Source: Janthinobacterium rivuli (GTDB lineage: Bacteria > Pseudomonadota > Gammaproteobacteria > Burkholderiales > Burkholderiaceae_D). From it: 64,000 bases of DNA. The stretch is taken from the NCBI RefSeq assembly GCF_029690045.1, contig NZ_CP121464.1:5642001-5706000 (forward strand). The letters run 5' to 3'. Under the pieces are notes generated by a model. The model worked only from the letters and a program-made list of their open reading frames with translations. It ran no database searches and had not been told where the DNA came from. The stretch's first letter is position 1; each line of letters opens with the position of its first letter. The position numbers and the translations under genes are program-made. This document shows, in pieces, positions 8,941 through 17,814 of this stretch.

Positions 8941-9649
8941 CTTTGCGCTGCGCGTTGCCGCAGCCTTGACCCTGGGCGCCATGATCGGCGCCGAACGCCA
9001 GCTGCGCCAGCGCATGGCGGGCCTGCGCACCAACGCGCTGGTATCCGTTGGCGCCTCGCTGTTCGTGATGGTTTCCGTGCTCGAAGGCGATAGCGCCGGC
9101 CATATGCGCATCGCCGCGCAGGTGGTGTCCGGCATTGGATTCCTTGGCGCCGGCGTCATCATGCGCGAAGGCATGACGGTGCGGGGCTTGAACACGGCCG
9201 CCACCCTGTGGTGCTCGGCCGCCATCGGCATCCTGTGCGGCCTGGGCTTCGCGCTGGAAGCGGCCATCGGCACGGGCTTCGTGCTGATCGCCAACCTGGT
9301 GCTGCGCCACCTGGCGCAACGCATCAACGCGCACGGCAGCGAAGCGGGCATAGAGACGGAAAGCATCTACCGCGTCACGGCCGTGTGCGAGGCGGAGCAG
9401 GAAGTCCAGGTGCGCAACCTCATGCTGCGCATGATCAGCGGCATGCCGGCGCTGATGCTGCAATCGCTGCACAGCGAAGATGCCGCGCACGCCGGGCGCA
9501 TCGAAGTGCGCGCCGACCTGCTCACGCCCCTGTCCAGCCTGGGATTGCTGGAGCAGATCGTCAGCCAGGTCAGCCTGGAAGGCAGCGTCTCGGCCGTGCG
9601 CTGGGCGCTGGTCAACAACGCGGAATTTGTCGCCGAACGGGGAGTCTGA
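8927..9649 (+). CDS. MgtC/SapB-family membrane protein
   Basis: A 240-residue inner-membrane protein. The N-terminal half carries the family signatures: GAMIGAERQLRQRMAGLRT, then VVSGIGFLGAGVIM and VRGLNTAATLWCSAAIGIL, with about four transmembrane segments. The C-terminal 90 residues (from about 145) form the ACT-like cytoplasmic domain. MgtC homologues aid growth at low Mg2+ and, in pathogens, survival in macrophages, partly by inhibiting the F-ATPase; whether this one does so is unknown. ATG 8927 follows GGGAGAA by 4 bases. An in-frame GTG at 8789 would add an implausible Arg/Pro-rich extension. The next gene starts at its stop codon. Confidence 0.88.
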   Translation: MVVFDFALRVAAALTLGAMIGAERQLRQRMAGLRTNALVSVGASLFVMVSVLEGDSAGHMRIAAQVVSGIGFLGAGVIMREGMTVRGLNTAATLWCSAAIGILCGLGFALEAAIGTGFVLIANLVLRHLAQRINAHGSEAGIETESIYRVTAVCEAEQEVQVRNLMLRMISGMPALMLQSLHSEDAAHAGRIEVRADLLTPLSSLGLLEQIVSQVSLEGSVSAVRWALVNNAEFVAERGV

Positions 9650-9651
9650 TG

Positions 9652-9960
9652 ATGAAAAAATTCTTTCACTGGTTTGCCAGGCAAGCGCCTGTCGTGGCCA
9701 CCTACCGCCTGACCGTCACCTGCCCTGCCGCGCAAGCCGACCACGTGGTGCGCCTGCTGCTGGCCGAACTCAAAGGCGCGGGCCTGGCCCCGTCGCAAAT
9801 GCTGCGCAGCTGGGACGAAGCCCGGCAAGTGGTGCAGCTGATCGCCACGGTGCTGTGCCAGGCCGTGCAGCGCGCCGTGCTGGTGCGCTTCGTCAACCGC
9901 GCGGGCGCCTGGCCGCAAGTACGGCAAGTGCGCTGGGAAGGCGTCGCGCCTTCAATCTGA
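9652..9960 (+). CDS. small protein resembling a detached MgtC C-terminal (ACT-like) domain
   Basis: A 102-residue soluble protein translated right after MgtC (stop TGA 9647-9649; ATG at 9649 or 9652, GGGGAG 7 bases before the latter). Its text aligns by eye with the C-terminal domain of the neighbouring MgtC: YRLTVTCPAAQADHVVRLLL against YRVTAVCEAEQEVQVRNLML, QMLRSWDEA against LMLQSLHSEDA, and VRQVRWEGV against VSAVRWALV. I infer a paralogous regulatory domain that could bind or modulate MgtC. It ends 9 bases into the convergent histidine kinase gene. I know of no named family for it. Confidence 0.7.
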   Translation: MKKFFHWFARQAPVVATYRLTVTCPAAQADHVVRLLLAELKGAGLAPSQMLRSWDEARQVVQLIATVLCQAVQRAVLVRFVNRAGAWPQVRQVRWEGVAPSI

Positions 9961-11349
9961 GGCCGGCAGGCGCATGAGGAACAAGGCGCCGCCTTGCGGG
10001 CGGTTCTGCGCCTCGATGCTGCCGCCATACGCATGCACGATGGCTTGCGACAGGGCCAGTCCCAGGCCAAAGCCGGGCGCCTCGCCCGCCCGCGCCTGGG
10101 CACCCCGGTAAAAGCGTTCGAACAGATGCGGCAAGTCTTCCACGCCGATGCCCGGTCCTGCATCCGCCACGCCGACGATCGCCTGTTCGCCCTCGCGCGC
10201 CACGTGCAAGGTGATGATGCTGTCGGGCGGCGAAAACTTCACGGCGTTATCGAGCAAGTTGGCCAGCACCAGATCCACGGGGCCGGCCGCCACCCGCGCC
10301 TGCACGGGCACACTGCCATCGAAGACAATGCGGATGCCGCGCTGCGCTGCTGCCTTTTCCAGGCGCTGCGCGGCCGCCTGCACGAGCGGATTGAGTGCGA
10401 TGGTTTCCACGGCATTGCGCTCCTGGCCCACGTCCAGGCGCGTGAGCATCAGCAATTCTTCCACCAGGGTCGTCAGGCGCTGCACTTCATCGAGGCAGGA
10501 CGCCAGCGCGTCGACATACTCGGGCGACTCGCGCGGGCGGCGCAGGGTGATTTCAATTTCCGTGCGCAGGCGCGACAGGGGCGAGCGCAATTCGTGCGAG
10601 GCGTCGGCCGTGAAACGGCGCTGCGCATCGTAGCCGTGTTCCAGGCGGTCCAGCATGGCGTTCAGGGTATCGACCAGGCGGCCGATTTCGTCCTGCGTGC
10701 CGGGATGGGGCAGGCGCTGGTGCAGGCTGGCTTCGCCGATCGAATGCGCCTGGTCCACCACGTCGTCGATGGCGCCCAGCACGCGGCGCGTGAGCATTTC
10801 GCCAGCCAGCCCCACGGCCGCCAGCAAGGCCAGCGCCATGGCGCCAAACAGCACGGTGGCCGCGGCCAGCACGTGATTGGTGTCGTCGAGCGAACCGGCC
10901 ACCTGCACGGCCAGGCCCGCGCCGGACGTGGGCACGGGAATCGACACCATGCGCAGCGGCTCTTCGCCGAACTTGGGCAGCGTCTCGAAGACGGTCTCGC
11001 CGGCCGCCAGGCGCGCCAGCAGGGCGGTCGGCGCCGGCAGCTGCGCCGCCTCCAGGTTGCGGCTGCGCGCCAGCACGCGGCCTTCGCCATCGATGATCTG
11101 CACCAGGCGGTCCAGGCGCGTCAATGAGGGCTGCGCCAGGCCCGGCGCCACCTCGTGCACCTGCACGGGCTGGCGCGGCGCGGCCGGCAGCATGGCCATT
11201 TCCGTCTCGGCCAGCGCCAGCAGGGCCGCATCGAGCTGGCCATGCACGGCGCGCGACAAGCCCCAGTAGCCGGCCAGCGCCGTGCAGGCGACGATGGCGA
11301 GAATGACGGCCAGGTGCACCAGCAGCAAGCGTTTGCGAAAGCTAGCCAC
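9952..11349 (-). CDS. sensor histidine kinase (CusS/CzcS-like), partner of the adjacent OmpR-type regulator
   Basis: A 465-residue inner-membrane kinase. TM1 is at about 10-30 and TM2 at about 160-185, flanking a periplasmic sensor of about 130 residues. HAMP, HisKA with phospho-acceptor His near 252 (ASHELRSPLSRLR), then HATPase_c with N box (NLLDNAVKFSPP), DAGPGIG and GFGLGLALSQAIV follow. All catalytic motifs are intact. GTG 11349 is chosen because it overlaps the response-regulator stop by 8 bases, a normal coupling arrangement. The pair is divergent from a heavy-metal RND operon, so periplasmic metal sensing is the likely job. The identity of the metal cannot be read. Confidence 0.85.
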   Translation of the reverse strand: MASFRKRLLLVHLAVILAIVACTALAGYWGLSRAVHGQLDAALLALAETEMAMLPAAPRQPVQVHEVAPGLAQPSLTRLDRLVQIIDGEGRVLARSRNLEAAQLPAPTALLARLAAGETVFETLPKFGEEPLRMVSIPVPTSGAGLAVQVAGSLDDTNHVLAAATVLFGAMALALLAAVGLAGEMLTRRVLGAIDDVVDQAHSIGEASLHQRLPHPGTQDEIGRLVDTLNAMLDRLEHGYDAQRRFTADASHELRSPLSRLRTEIEITLRRPRESPEYVDALASCLDEVQRLTTLVEELLMLTRLDVGQERNAVETIALNPLVQAAAQRLEKAAAQRGIRIVFDGSVPVQARVAAGPVDLVLANLLDNAVKFSPPDSIITLHVAREGEQAIVGVADAGPGIGVEDLPHLFERFYRGAQARAGEAPGFGLGLALSQAIVHAYGGSIEAQNRPQGGALFLMRLPASD

Positions 11350-12022
11350 CGTGGTTTTCCGCCAGGCGGAAACCGCGTCCGCGCACCGTGTGGATCAAGG
11401 GCGGCAAGCCCGGCGCATCGACCTTGCCCCGCAGGTTGCGCACGTGGACGTCAATCAGGTTATCGATGCCGATCAGGTCCGCCTGCCAGATCTGCTCGGC
11501 CAGGCGCGCGCGGCTGACCACCTCGCCCGCCTGGCGCAGCAGGATCAACAGAATCGCATACTCCTTGGGAGTGAGCACCAGTGGCGCGCCGGCCCGCGTC
11601 GCCTGGTGGCTGACGGGATCGAGCGTCAGATCGGCCAGCGCCAGCACCAGCGGGCGGCTGATGTCGGAGCGGCGCAGCAAGGCGCGGATGCGCGCCAGCA
11701 GCTCCTCGAATTCGAACGGCTTGGTCAGGTAATCGTCGGCGCCCGTGTTCAGGCCCGCCACCCGGTCGGCCGTGGCGTCGCGCGCCGTGAGCATCAGCAC
11801 GGGCGTCTGGATGCCGCGCGCGCGCAAGTCGCGGCAAAAATCGATGCCCTGCTTGCCCGGCAACATCCAGTCCAGCACGATCGCGTCGTAATCGACGGCA
11901 TAGCTTTCATCCTCGCCCTCTTCCGCGCTATGCGCCACGTCGACGACAAAACCTTCTTCCTGCAAGCCGCGGGCCAGCAGGCGCGCCGCCTTGCGGTCGT
12001 CTTCCACCAGGAGGATTCTCAT
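11342..12022 (-). CDS. OmpR/PhoB-family response regulator (CopR/CzcR-like)
   Basis: A 226-residue DNA-binding response regulator. The receiver domain (1-115) has the acidic pocket VEDD near residue 8, the phospho-Asp51 in IVLDWMLPGKQG, and Lys in YLTKPFE. The C-terminal winged helix (about 128-222) ends with LIDVHVRNLRGKVDAPG and the RGRGFRL wing, as in heavy-metal regulators of the CusR/CzcR group. It is first in the operon and its stop codon overlaps the kinase start. It probably activates its own operon and the divergent efflux operon through the dyad at 12094-12133. Confidence 0.88.
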   Translation of the reverse strand: MRILLVEDDRKAARLLARGLQEEGFVVDVAHSAEEGEDESYAVDYDAIVLDWMLPGKQGIDFCRDLRARGIQTPVLMLTARDATADRVAGLNTGADDYLTKPFEFEELLARIRALLRRSDISRPLVLALADLTLDPVSHQATRAGAPLVLTPKEYAILLILLRQAGEVVSRARLAEQIWQADLIGIDNLIDVHVRNLRGKVDAPGLPPLIHTVRGRGFRLAENHGG

Positions 12023-12093
12023 GCCTGCCTTTCGCGTCGCACCTTGTTTTCCATGCTTTGCATTTTACCGCGCCGCAGCGTGCGCACACGGAA

Positions 12094-12133
12094 CCTGAAG
12101 AATGATTCAGGCGTTCTTGGGCGCTTCTTCAGG
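12094..12133. promoter_or_regulatory. candidate operator between two-component system and metal-efflux operon
   Basis: A perfect 9-bp inverted repeat, CCTGAAGAA (12094-12102) and TTCTTCAGG (12125-12133), with a third half-site TTCAGG at 12106-12111. It sits in the 237-base gap between the divergent response regulator and RND adaptor genes. OmpR-family regulators usually bind repeated half-sites, so this is the best candidate site. This is inference only. Confidence 0.45.
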
Positions 12134-12259
12134 AGCACATTGTTATGCTTTCCCGGCGCTGTAGTGACACTGTGACGCTGCTTGCACTCCCCTCTGAACG
12201 CCCGCCTGGGCACGGCATCCACACATGCCCCATCACCATCAATAACAAGGAAACACGGG

Positions 12260-13384
12260 ATGAACACGACCACCCGCAACGCCCTGGGCGCCAGCTGCGC
12301 CCTCGCTCTCGCCTGCTCGGCCCTGGCCGGCTGCGCCAAGCCGACGCCGGCGGCCACGCCGCCCGCCCAATCGACGCACCTGGACGACGGCAGTATCGCC
12401 GTCGACAAAATGTCGCCGCTGCGCCAGCGCCTGCAGATCGCCGCCGTGCAGGAACAGGACATCGCCACGCAGACGCAGGCGCCCGGCAGCATCGAGGCGA
12501 TGCCGGAAAAACTGGTGAAAATCACACCGCCGCTGGCCGGGCGCATCACGCGCTTGCAGCGTTCACTGGGCGACAGCGTGAAGGCGGGCGACCCGCTGTT
12601 CACGCTCGACTCGGCGGAGCTGAGCGCCGCCTATGCGGACGACAGCAAGGCCAGATCCGCCCTGCTGCAGGCGCGCCAGGAGCTGGAACGCCAGAAGACG
12701 CTGTTCGAGGCGGAAATCGCCGCGCGCAAGGAGTACGAAGCGGCGCAGGCAGCCTTTGCGCAGGCCGGCAGCGACGCGCAGGCCAGCGCCGACAAGCTGG
12801 CCCAGTACGGCGCCGGCGCGCGCGGCACCCGCCGCGACTATGTCTTGCGTTCGCCCATCGCCGGCACCGTGATCGCCATGGAAGGCGCCCAGGGCGGCTA
12901 CTGGAACGATATCAACGCACCCGTCATGACGGTGGCAGATCTGTCCACCGTGTGGCTGTCGGCCAACGTGGCCGAAAGGGATCTGGCGCAGGTGGCCGTG
13001 GGCCAAGCGACCCGCATCACGGTCGACGCCTGGCCCGGCAAGGCTTTCGAAGGCAAGGTCGCGTATGTGGGCGCCGTGCTCGATCCCGAAACGCGCACGG
13101 TGAAGGTGCGCGTGGCCATCGATAACCGCGCCGGCGCCTTCAAGCCCGGCATGTTCGCCCACGCTGGATTCGCTGGCGCTTCCCGCCGCGCCCTCCTCGT
13201 GCCGGCGGCCGCCGTGCTGCAAAGCGGGCCATCGACGCGCGTGATGGTCGAGCGCAGTCCGCTGGTATTCACGCCGCGCACGGTGGAAGTGGGCGCCAGC
13301 CATGGAGACCAGGTGGAAATCGTCTCGGGTTTGCGCGCGGGCGAACGCATCGTCGTCAAGGAAGGAGTGCTGCTCAATGATTGA
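12260..13384 (+). CDS. heavy-metal RND efflux periplasmic adaptor (CzcB/CusB-type lipoprotein)
   Basis: A 374-residue adaptor of the metal-efflux complex. The N-terminus is a lipoprotein signal with the lipobox LAGC (Cys25), so it is predicted to be lipid-anchored in the periplasm. The hairpin and barrel-sandwich layout is visible (ITPPLAGRITRLQRSLGDSVKAGD, then RSPIAGTVIAMEGAQGGY). It lacks the His-rich N-terminal extension of classical CzcB. ATG 12260 follows AAGGAAA by 6 bases; upstream in-frame starts would destroy the signal peptide. It overlaps the pump gene by 8 bases, so the two are coupled. Confidence 0.87.
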   Translation: MNTTTRNALGASCALALACSALAGCAKPTPAATPPAQSTHLDDGSIAVDKMSPLRQRLQIAAVQEQDIATQTQAPGSIEAMPEKLVKITPPLAGRITRLQRSLGDSVKAGDPLFTLDSAELSAAYADDSKARSALLQARQELERQKTLFEAEIAARKEYEAAQAAFAQAGSDAQASADKLAQYGAGARGTRRDYVLRSPIAGTVIAMEGAQGGYWNDINAPVMTVADLSTVWLSANVAERDLAQVAVGQATRITVDAWPGKAFEGKVAYVGAVLDPETRTVKVRVAIDNRAGAFKPGMFAHAGFAGASRRALLVPAAAVLQSGPSTRVMVERSPLVFTPRTVEVGASHGDQVEIVSGLRAGERIVVKEGVLLND

Positions 13385-16300
13385 CCGTGTCATCGCCACC
13401 TGCTGCCAGCGGCGCGGCATCGTCTGGCTCGTGCTGCTGTTCGTCGCCGCCTACGGCGTCTATTGCTGGAAGCAGCTGCCCATCGAAGCCTATCCCGACA
13501 TCGCCGACGTCACCTCGCAGATCGTCACGCAGGTACCGGGCTTGGGCGCCGAGGAAATCGAGCAGCAGATCACGATTCCCCTGGAGCGCGCCCTGCTCGG
13601 TACTCCGGGCATGCACGTGCTGCGCACGCGCAGCCTGTTTGCGCTGTCCTTGATCACCGTGGTGTTCGAGGATGGCAGCGACGGCTACTTCACGCGCGAG
13701 CGGCTGCAGGAACGCCTGGCCAGCGTGAACCTGCCCTACGACGCCAAGCCGGGCCTCGATCCCTATACCTCGCCCACGGGCGAGATCTACCGCTACACGC
13801 TGGAATCAAAAACGCGCTCCCTGCGCGAACTGTCCGAACTGCAATTCTGGACCGTGATTCCGCGCCTGCAGCAGGTGCGCGGCGTGGCCGACGTGAGCAA
13901 TTTCGGCGGCCTCACCACGCAGTTCATGCTGGAACTCGATCCCGCAAAACTGGACAGCTACGGCTTCTCGCTGGCGCAGGTCAAGGACGCCATCAACGCC
14001 AACAACATCAGCGGCGGCGGCAGCGTGATCGACCGCGGCCAGCAATCGTACGTGGTGCGCGGCGTGGGCTTGCTGCATACCCTCGACGACATGGGCAATG
14101 TCGTCGTCAGCAGCAAGGATAGCGTGCCCGTGCTGGTGAAGGACTTGGGCAGGCTCGCTTACGGCAACGTGGAGCGGCGCGGCATCCTCGGCAAGGACGA
14201 CAATCCCGATACCATCGAAGGCATCACCCTGCTGCTCAAGGATTTCAATGCCTCCGAAGCGCTGGCCGGCATCCATGCGGCCGTGGACGATTTAAATGCC
14301 AAGCTGCTGCCGAAGGATGTGAAAGTCGTGCCCTACCTGGACCGCAGCTCGCTGATCGACGCCACCCTGCACACGGTCGGATTTACCCTGGGCGAAGGCA
14401 TGCTGCTCGTCGCCCTGGTGCTGCTGCTGTATCTGGGCAGCCCGCGCGCGGCCGCCATCGTCGCGCTGACGATCCCGCTGGCCCTGCTGATCGCCTTCAT
14501 CTTCATGCACCATTTTAAGATTCCCGCCAACCTGCTGTCGCTGGGGGCAATCGACTTCGGCATCCTCGTCGACGGTTCCGTAGTGGTGCTGGAAAACATG
14601 CTGCTCCGCCGCGAACGGGATCAGGAACGGCCTCTGACCCTGCAGGACGCCATCGACGCCACTTTGCAGGTGGCGCGTCCCATCATGTTCGGCATGGCAG
14701 TCATCATTGCCGCCTACCTGCCCCTGTTCGCCTTCCAGCGCATCGAATACAAGCTGTTCTCGCCGATGGCGTATGCGGTGGGCGCGGCGCTCGTGGGCGC
14801 GCTGGTGGTGGCCTTGGTGCTGATTCCCGGCCTGGCCTGGCTGGCCTTGCGCAAGCCGCGCCGCACCTTCCATAACCGCGCGCTGGACAAGCTGGCGGGC
14901 GCGTACGGCCGCTTCCTCGAGCGCATGGTGGGCAGGAAGCGCTGGGTGGCGATGGTGTGCGCAGGATCGCTCGCGGCGCTTGCCATCCTGGGCGGCAGCA
15001 TCGGGCGCGACTTCCTGCCCTATCTCGATGAAGGCTCCTTGTGGCTGCAGGTGCAGATGCCGCCCGGGATCACCCTGGACAAGGCCTCCGGGATGGCCAG
15101 CGAATTGCGCCGCGCCGCGCTGGAATTCCCGGAAGTGTCGACCATCGTCACGCAGACGGGACGCAACGACGACGGCACCGATTACTGGACGCCGTCGCAC
15201 ATCGAGGCCAGCGTGGGACTGCATCCCTATAAAAGCTGGAAGTCCGGCATGAGCAAGCAGCAGCTGATCGCCAAGATGAATGAACGCTTCTCCCGCATGC
15301 CCGGCTTTACGGTGGCCTTCATGCAGCCGATGATCGACGGCGTGCAGGATAAATTGTCGGGCGCGCACAGCGACCTGACGGTGAAAATCTTCGGCAACGA
15401 CCTCGATGAAGTGCGCGCCATCGCCGGCAAGGTGGCCAATGTCCTCAAGACTGTCGACGGCGCCTCCGACGTGGCCGTGGACGTCGAGCCGCCCCTGCCC
15501 AACCTGAAGGTGGAACTGGACCGCGCCAAGGCGGCCCGCTATGGCATCAATGCGGCCGACGTGGCCGACCTGATTGCCACCGGCATCGGCGGCGCGCCCA
15601 TCGGCCAGGTGTATGTCGGCGAAAAAAGCTACGACATCGCCGTGCGCTTCCCGCCCGCCACGCGTTCCAACCCGGACGCCATCGCCAGCCTGAAACTGAC
15701 GGCCGCCAATGGCGCGAGGATCCCGCTGGCGCAGGTGGCCACCATCAGCACCACCTCGGGCGAAAGCGTGATCGTGCGCGAAATGGGACGACGCCACATC
15801 ATCGTGCGCCTGAATGCCCGCGGACGCGACCTGGCCGGTTTCCTGGCCGAAGCACGCCCGCTGGTGGCGCAGACCGTGGCCAACGAGCATCAGCGCATCA
15901 GCGTCGAATGGGGCGGCCAGTTCGAGAACCTGCAGCGCGCGCAAAGCCGTTTGGCCCTGATCCTGCCGATGACCCTGGGCGCCATGTTTTTGCTGCTGTT
16001 TGGCCAGTTCCGCAACCTGCGCCAGCCCGCGCTGGTCTTGCTGGCCGTGCCGCTGGCCATGCTCGGTGGCCTGGCCGCGCTGCACCTGCGCGGCATGACC
16101 TTGAACGTGTCGAGCGCCGTCGGCTTCATCGCCCTGTTCGGCGTGGCCGTCCTGAATGCCGTGCTGATGCTGGCGCAGATCAACCGCTTGCGCACCGACG
16201 AGGGCAAGAGCTTGCGCGAGGCCGTGCTGGAAGGCGCGCGCGACCGCATGCGCCCCGTGCTGATGACGGCCACCGTGGCCGCCCTGGGCCTGACGCCGGC

Positions 16301-16481
16301 CATGCTGGCGACAAGCCTTGGCAGCGACGTGCAGCGCCCGCTGGCGACCGTCGTGGTGGGCGGCCTGGTGACGGCCACGGCATTGACCTTGCTGCTGTTG
16401 CCAGCCCTGTATTACCTGATCGAGGCGCACCTGCAAAAACGCCAGACGCATACCGAAGGAGAACCCCATGACACGTTTTAA
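13377..16481 (+). CDS. heavy-metal RND efflux pump (CzcA/CusA family, HME type)
   Basis: A 1034-residue inner-membrane antiporter. The start MIDRVIATCCQRRG followed by TM1, YPDIADVTSQIVTQ, and the TM4 text AIDFGILVDGSVVVLEN identify the HME branch. The DFG...D...E pattern resembles the Co/Zn/Cd or Ni/Co pumps rather than CusA, where Ala-rich residues replace it; I hold this specificity weakly. Two large periplasmic loops and twelve predicted TM helices are in the usual places. The start codon lies inside the end of the adaptor gene and the end overlaps the outer-membrane factor gene, so all three are one tightly packed operon. Confidence 0.9.
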   Translation: MIDRVIATCCQRRGIVWLVLLFVAAYGVYCWKQLPIEAYPDIADVTSQIVTQVPGLGAEEIEQQITIPLERALLGTPGMHVLRTRSLFALSLITVVFEDGSDGYFTRERLQERLASVNLPYDAKPGLDPYTSPTGEIYRYTLESKTRSLRELSELQFWTVIPRLQQVRGVADVSNFGGLTTQFMLELDPAKLDSYGFSLAQVKDAINANNISGGGSVIDRGQQSYVVRGVGLLHTLDDMGNVVVSSKDSVPVLVKDLGRLAYGNVERRGILGKDDNPDTIEGITLLLKDFNASEALAGIHAAVDDLNAKLLPKDVKVVPYLDRSSLIDATLHTVGFTLGEGMLLVALVLLLYLGSPRAAAIVALTIPLALLIAFIFMHHFKIPANLLSLGAIDFGILVDGSVVVLENMLLRRERDQERPLTLQDAIDATLQVARPIMFGMAVIIAAYLPLFAFQRIEYKLFSPMAYAVGAALVGALVVALVLIPGLAWLALRKPRRTFHNRALDKLAGAYGRFLERMVGRKRWVAMVCAGSLAALAILGGSIGRDFLPYLDEGSLWLQVQMPPGITLDKASGMASELRRAALEFPEVSTIVTQTGRNDDGTDYWTPSHIEASVGLHPYKSWKSGMSKQQLIAKMNERFSRMPGFTVAFMQPMIDGVQDKLSGAHSDLTVKIFGNDLDEVRAIAGKVANVLKTVDGASDVAVDVEPPLPNLKVELDRAKAARYGINAADVADLIATGIGGAPIGQVYVGEKSYDIAVRFPPATRSNPDAIASLKLTAANGARIPLAQVATISTTSGESVIVREMGRRHIIVRLNARGRDLAGFLAEARPLVAQTVANEHQRISVEWGGQFENLQRAQSRLALILPMTLGAMFLLLFGQFRNLRQPALVLLAVPLAMLGGLAALHLRGMTLNVSSAVGFIALFGVAVLNAVLMLAQINRLRTDEGKSLREAVLEGARDRMRPVLMTATVAALGLTPAMLATSLGSDVQRPLATVVVGGLVTATALTLLLLPALYYLIEAHLQKRQTHTEGEPHDTF

Positions 16482-17745
16482 TGTATTGCTGGCGGCCTGG
16501 CTGATCGCGCCATGCGCCCTTGCTACGCCCTTGAGCTTTGACACTTACCTGTCCGCCGTGGAAAGCCACAGCCTGGAACTGCAATCGCAGCAGGAAGGCA
16601 TCGTTGCGGCCAAGGCCGGCGTCGGCATCGCTGGCTTGCGTCCCGACCCTGAGTTCACCTTGGGCGCCACGCGCGAAACCGTGCGCAGCGTCGAACACCG
16701 TCCCGTCACGTGGAACCCGGCCATCAGCATGGCCATCGAGACGGGCGGCAAGCGCGCCGCGCGCATCAAGGCGGCGCACAGCAACGTCGCGCTGGCAGAG
16801 GAAACGGTGGCCGGCTTCAAGAGCGAACTGTATGGCACGGCCGCCGCCGCGTTCACGGAAGCGTGCCGCACGCGCGAAGTCGTCGCGCGCAAGGAGCAGA
16901 CCATGGCGGCCCTGTCGACAGTGGTGGAAGCGAACGCCGTGCGGCGCAAGGCGGGCGACGTGGGCGGCATCGAGCTGCTGCAGTCGCGCGTGGAGCGCGA
17001 CCAGTTCCAGGCCGACCTGGCGCAGGCGCGCAGCGAGGCGGACAGCGCCATGTTGAATTTGTCGCCGCCCTTGGGGCGCCAGTTCGACGCGCTGTTTCCG
17101 GACGCGCAGCTGGCGTGCGACTTCGCCGCGTATGCCGACCAGGATGCCAGGGTGCTGGTGCCGCAAGCGCTCAATGCGCGCAGCGACGTGCGCATCGCCC
17201 GTGCCACCGTGGACAATCTGCGCGACGGCGCGGCCCTCGTGCGCGCCAACCGCTCGGTCGATCCGACCGTCACCGTGGGCCTGGCCGCCGCGCGCGGCTA
17301 CCATGACGGCATCGATACTGGCGGCAATCCCGTCGACGGTTCGCCCCGTTCGCGTGCGCTGTCCATCTCGCTGGCCATCCCCATTCCCCTGTCGCGGCGC
17401 GACAAGGGTGACATCGTGCAGGCGGAATCAAGTGTGACGCAGGCGATGCTGGCCCTGCGCCAGGCGGAACTGGCGGCGGAGACGCAGGTGCGCACGGCGC
17501 AGCGGCAGCTGCGTGCGGCGCAGGACAGGCTGGCGCGCTACCGTGACGGCGTGCTGCTTGACGCGCAGAAGGTGGTCGACGGCATGCGCCTGTCTTACGT
17601 CAAAGGCAATGCCTCGCTGCTGGAATGGCTGGCGGCGCAGCGTTCGGCCGATGAGGCCTACCAGGGCTATGTGCAGGCGCGCGCCGATGCGGCCATCGCC
17701 AGCACGCAGCTGCAACTGGCGATCGGCCAGCGGCCGAGTTTGTAG
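16468..17745 (+). CDS. TolC-family outer-membrane efflux channel (CzcC-like)
   Basis: A 425-residue outer-membrane factor. A signal peptide (LLAAWLIAPCALATP) is followed by two TolC-type repeats rich in Ala, Gln and Glu heptads, with the typical pattern near the end of the first half (GDVGGIELLQSRVERDQFQADLAQAR) and again near 395 (AQRSADEAYQGYVQARADAAIA). It completes the tripartite metal exporter. It starts 14 bases inside the pump gene, after GAAGGAGAA. Gene order adaptor-pump-channel differs from the classical czcCBA order, so I do not assign czc names. Confidence 0.85.
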   Translation: MTRFNVLLAAWLIAPCALATPLSFDTYLSAVESHSLELQSQQEGIVAAKAGVGIAGLRPDPEFTLGATRETVRSVEHRPVTWNPAISMAIETGGKRAARIKAAHSNVALAEETVAGFKSELYGTAAAAFTEACRTREVVARKEQTMAALSTVVEANAVRRKAGDVGGIELLQSRVERDQFQADLAQARSEADSAMLNLSPPLGRQFDALFPDAQLACDFAAYADQDARVLVPQALNARSDVRIARATVDNLRDGAALVRANRSVDPTVTVGLAAARGYHDGIDTGGNPVDGSPRSRALSISLAIPIPLSRRDKGDIVQAESSVTQAMLALRQAELAAETQVRTAQRQLRAAQDRLARYRDGVLLDAQKVVDGMRLSYVKGNASLLEWLAAQRSADEAYQGYVQARADAAIASTQLQLAIGQRPSL

Positions 17746-17774
17746 CGGGGAGAAAGTAGAACGAGGGGATACCG

Positions 17775-17794
17775 GCGCGGCGATGGTGCCGCGC
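17775..17794. terminator. hairpin between convergent genes, possible terminator
   Basis: GCGCGGC-GATGGT-GCCGCGC in the 69-base gap between the outer-membrane channel gene (+) and the 67-aa gene (-). It is a strong stem without a T-run, so its role as terminator is uncertain. Confidence 0.35.
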
Positions 17795-17814
17795 AGGTCA
17801 TCAAGAACGGGGAG

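Noticed and set aside
14292..16544. 750-codon antisense frame over the metal RND pump
   Set aside because: Shadow of the pump gene; repetitive His/Gln/Arg text.
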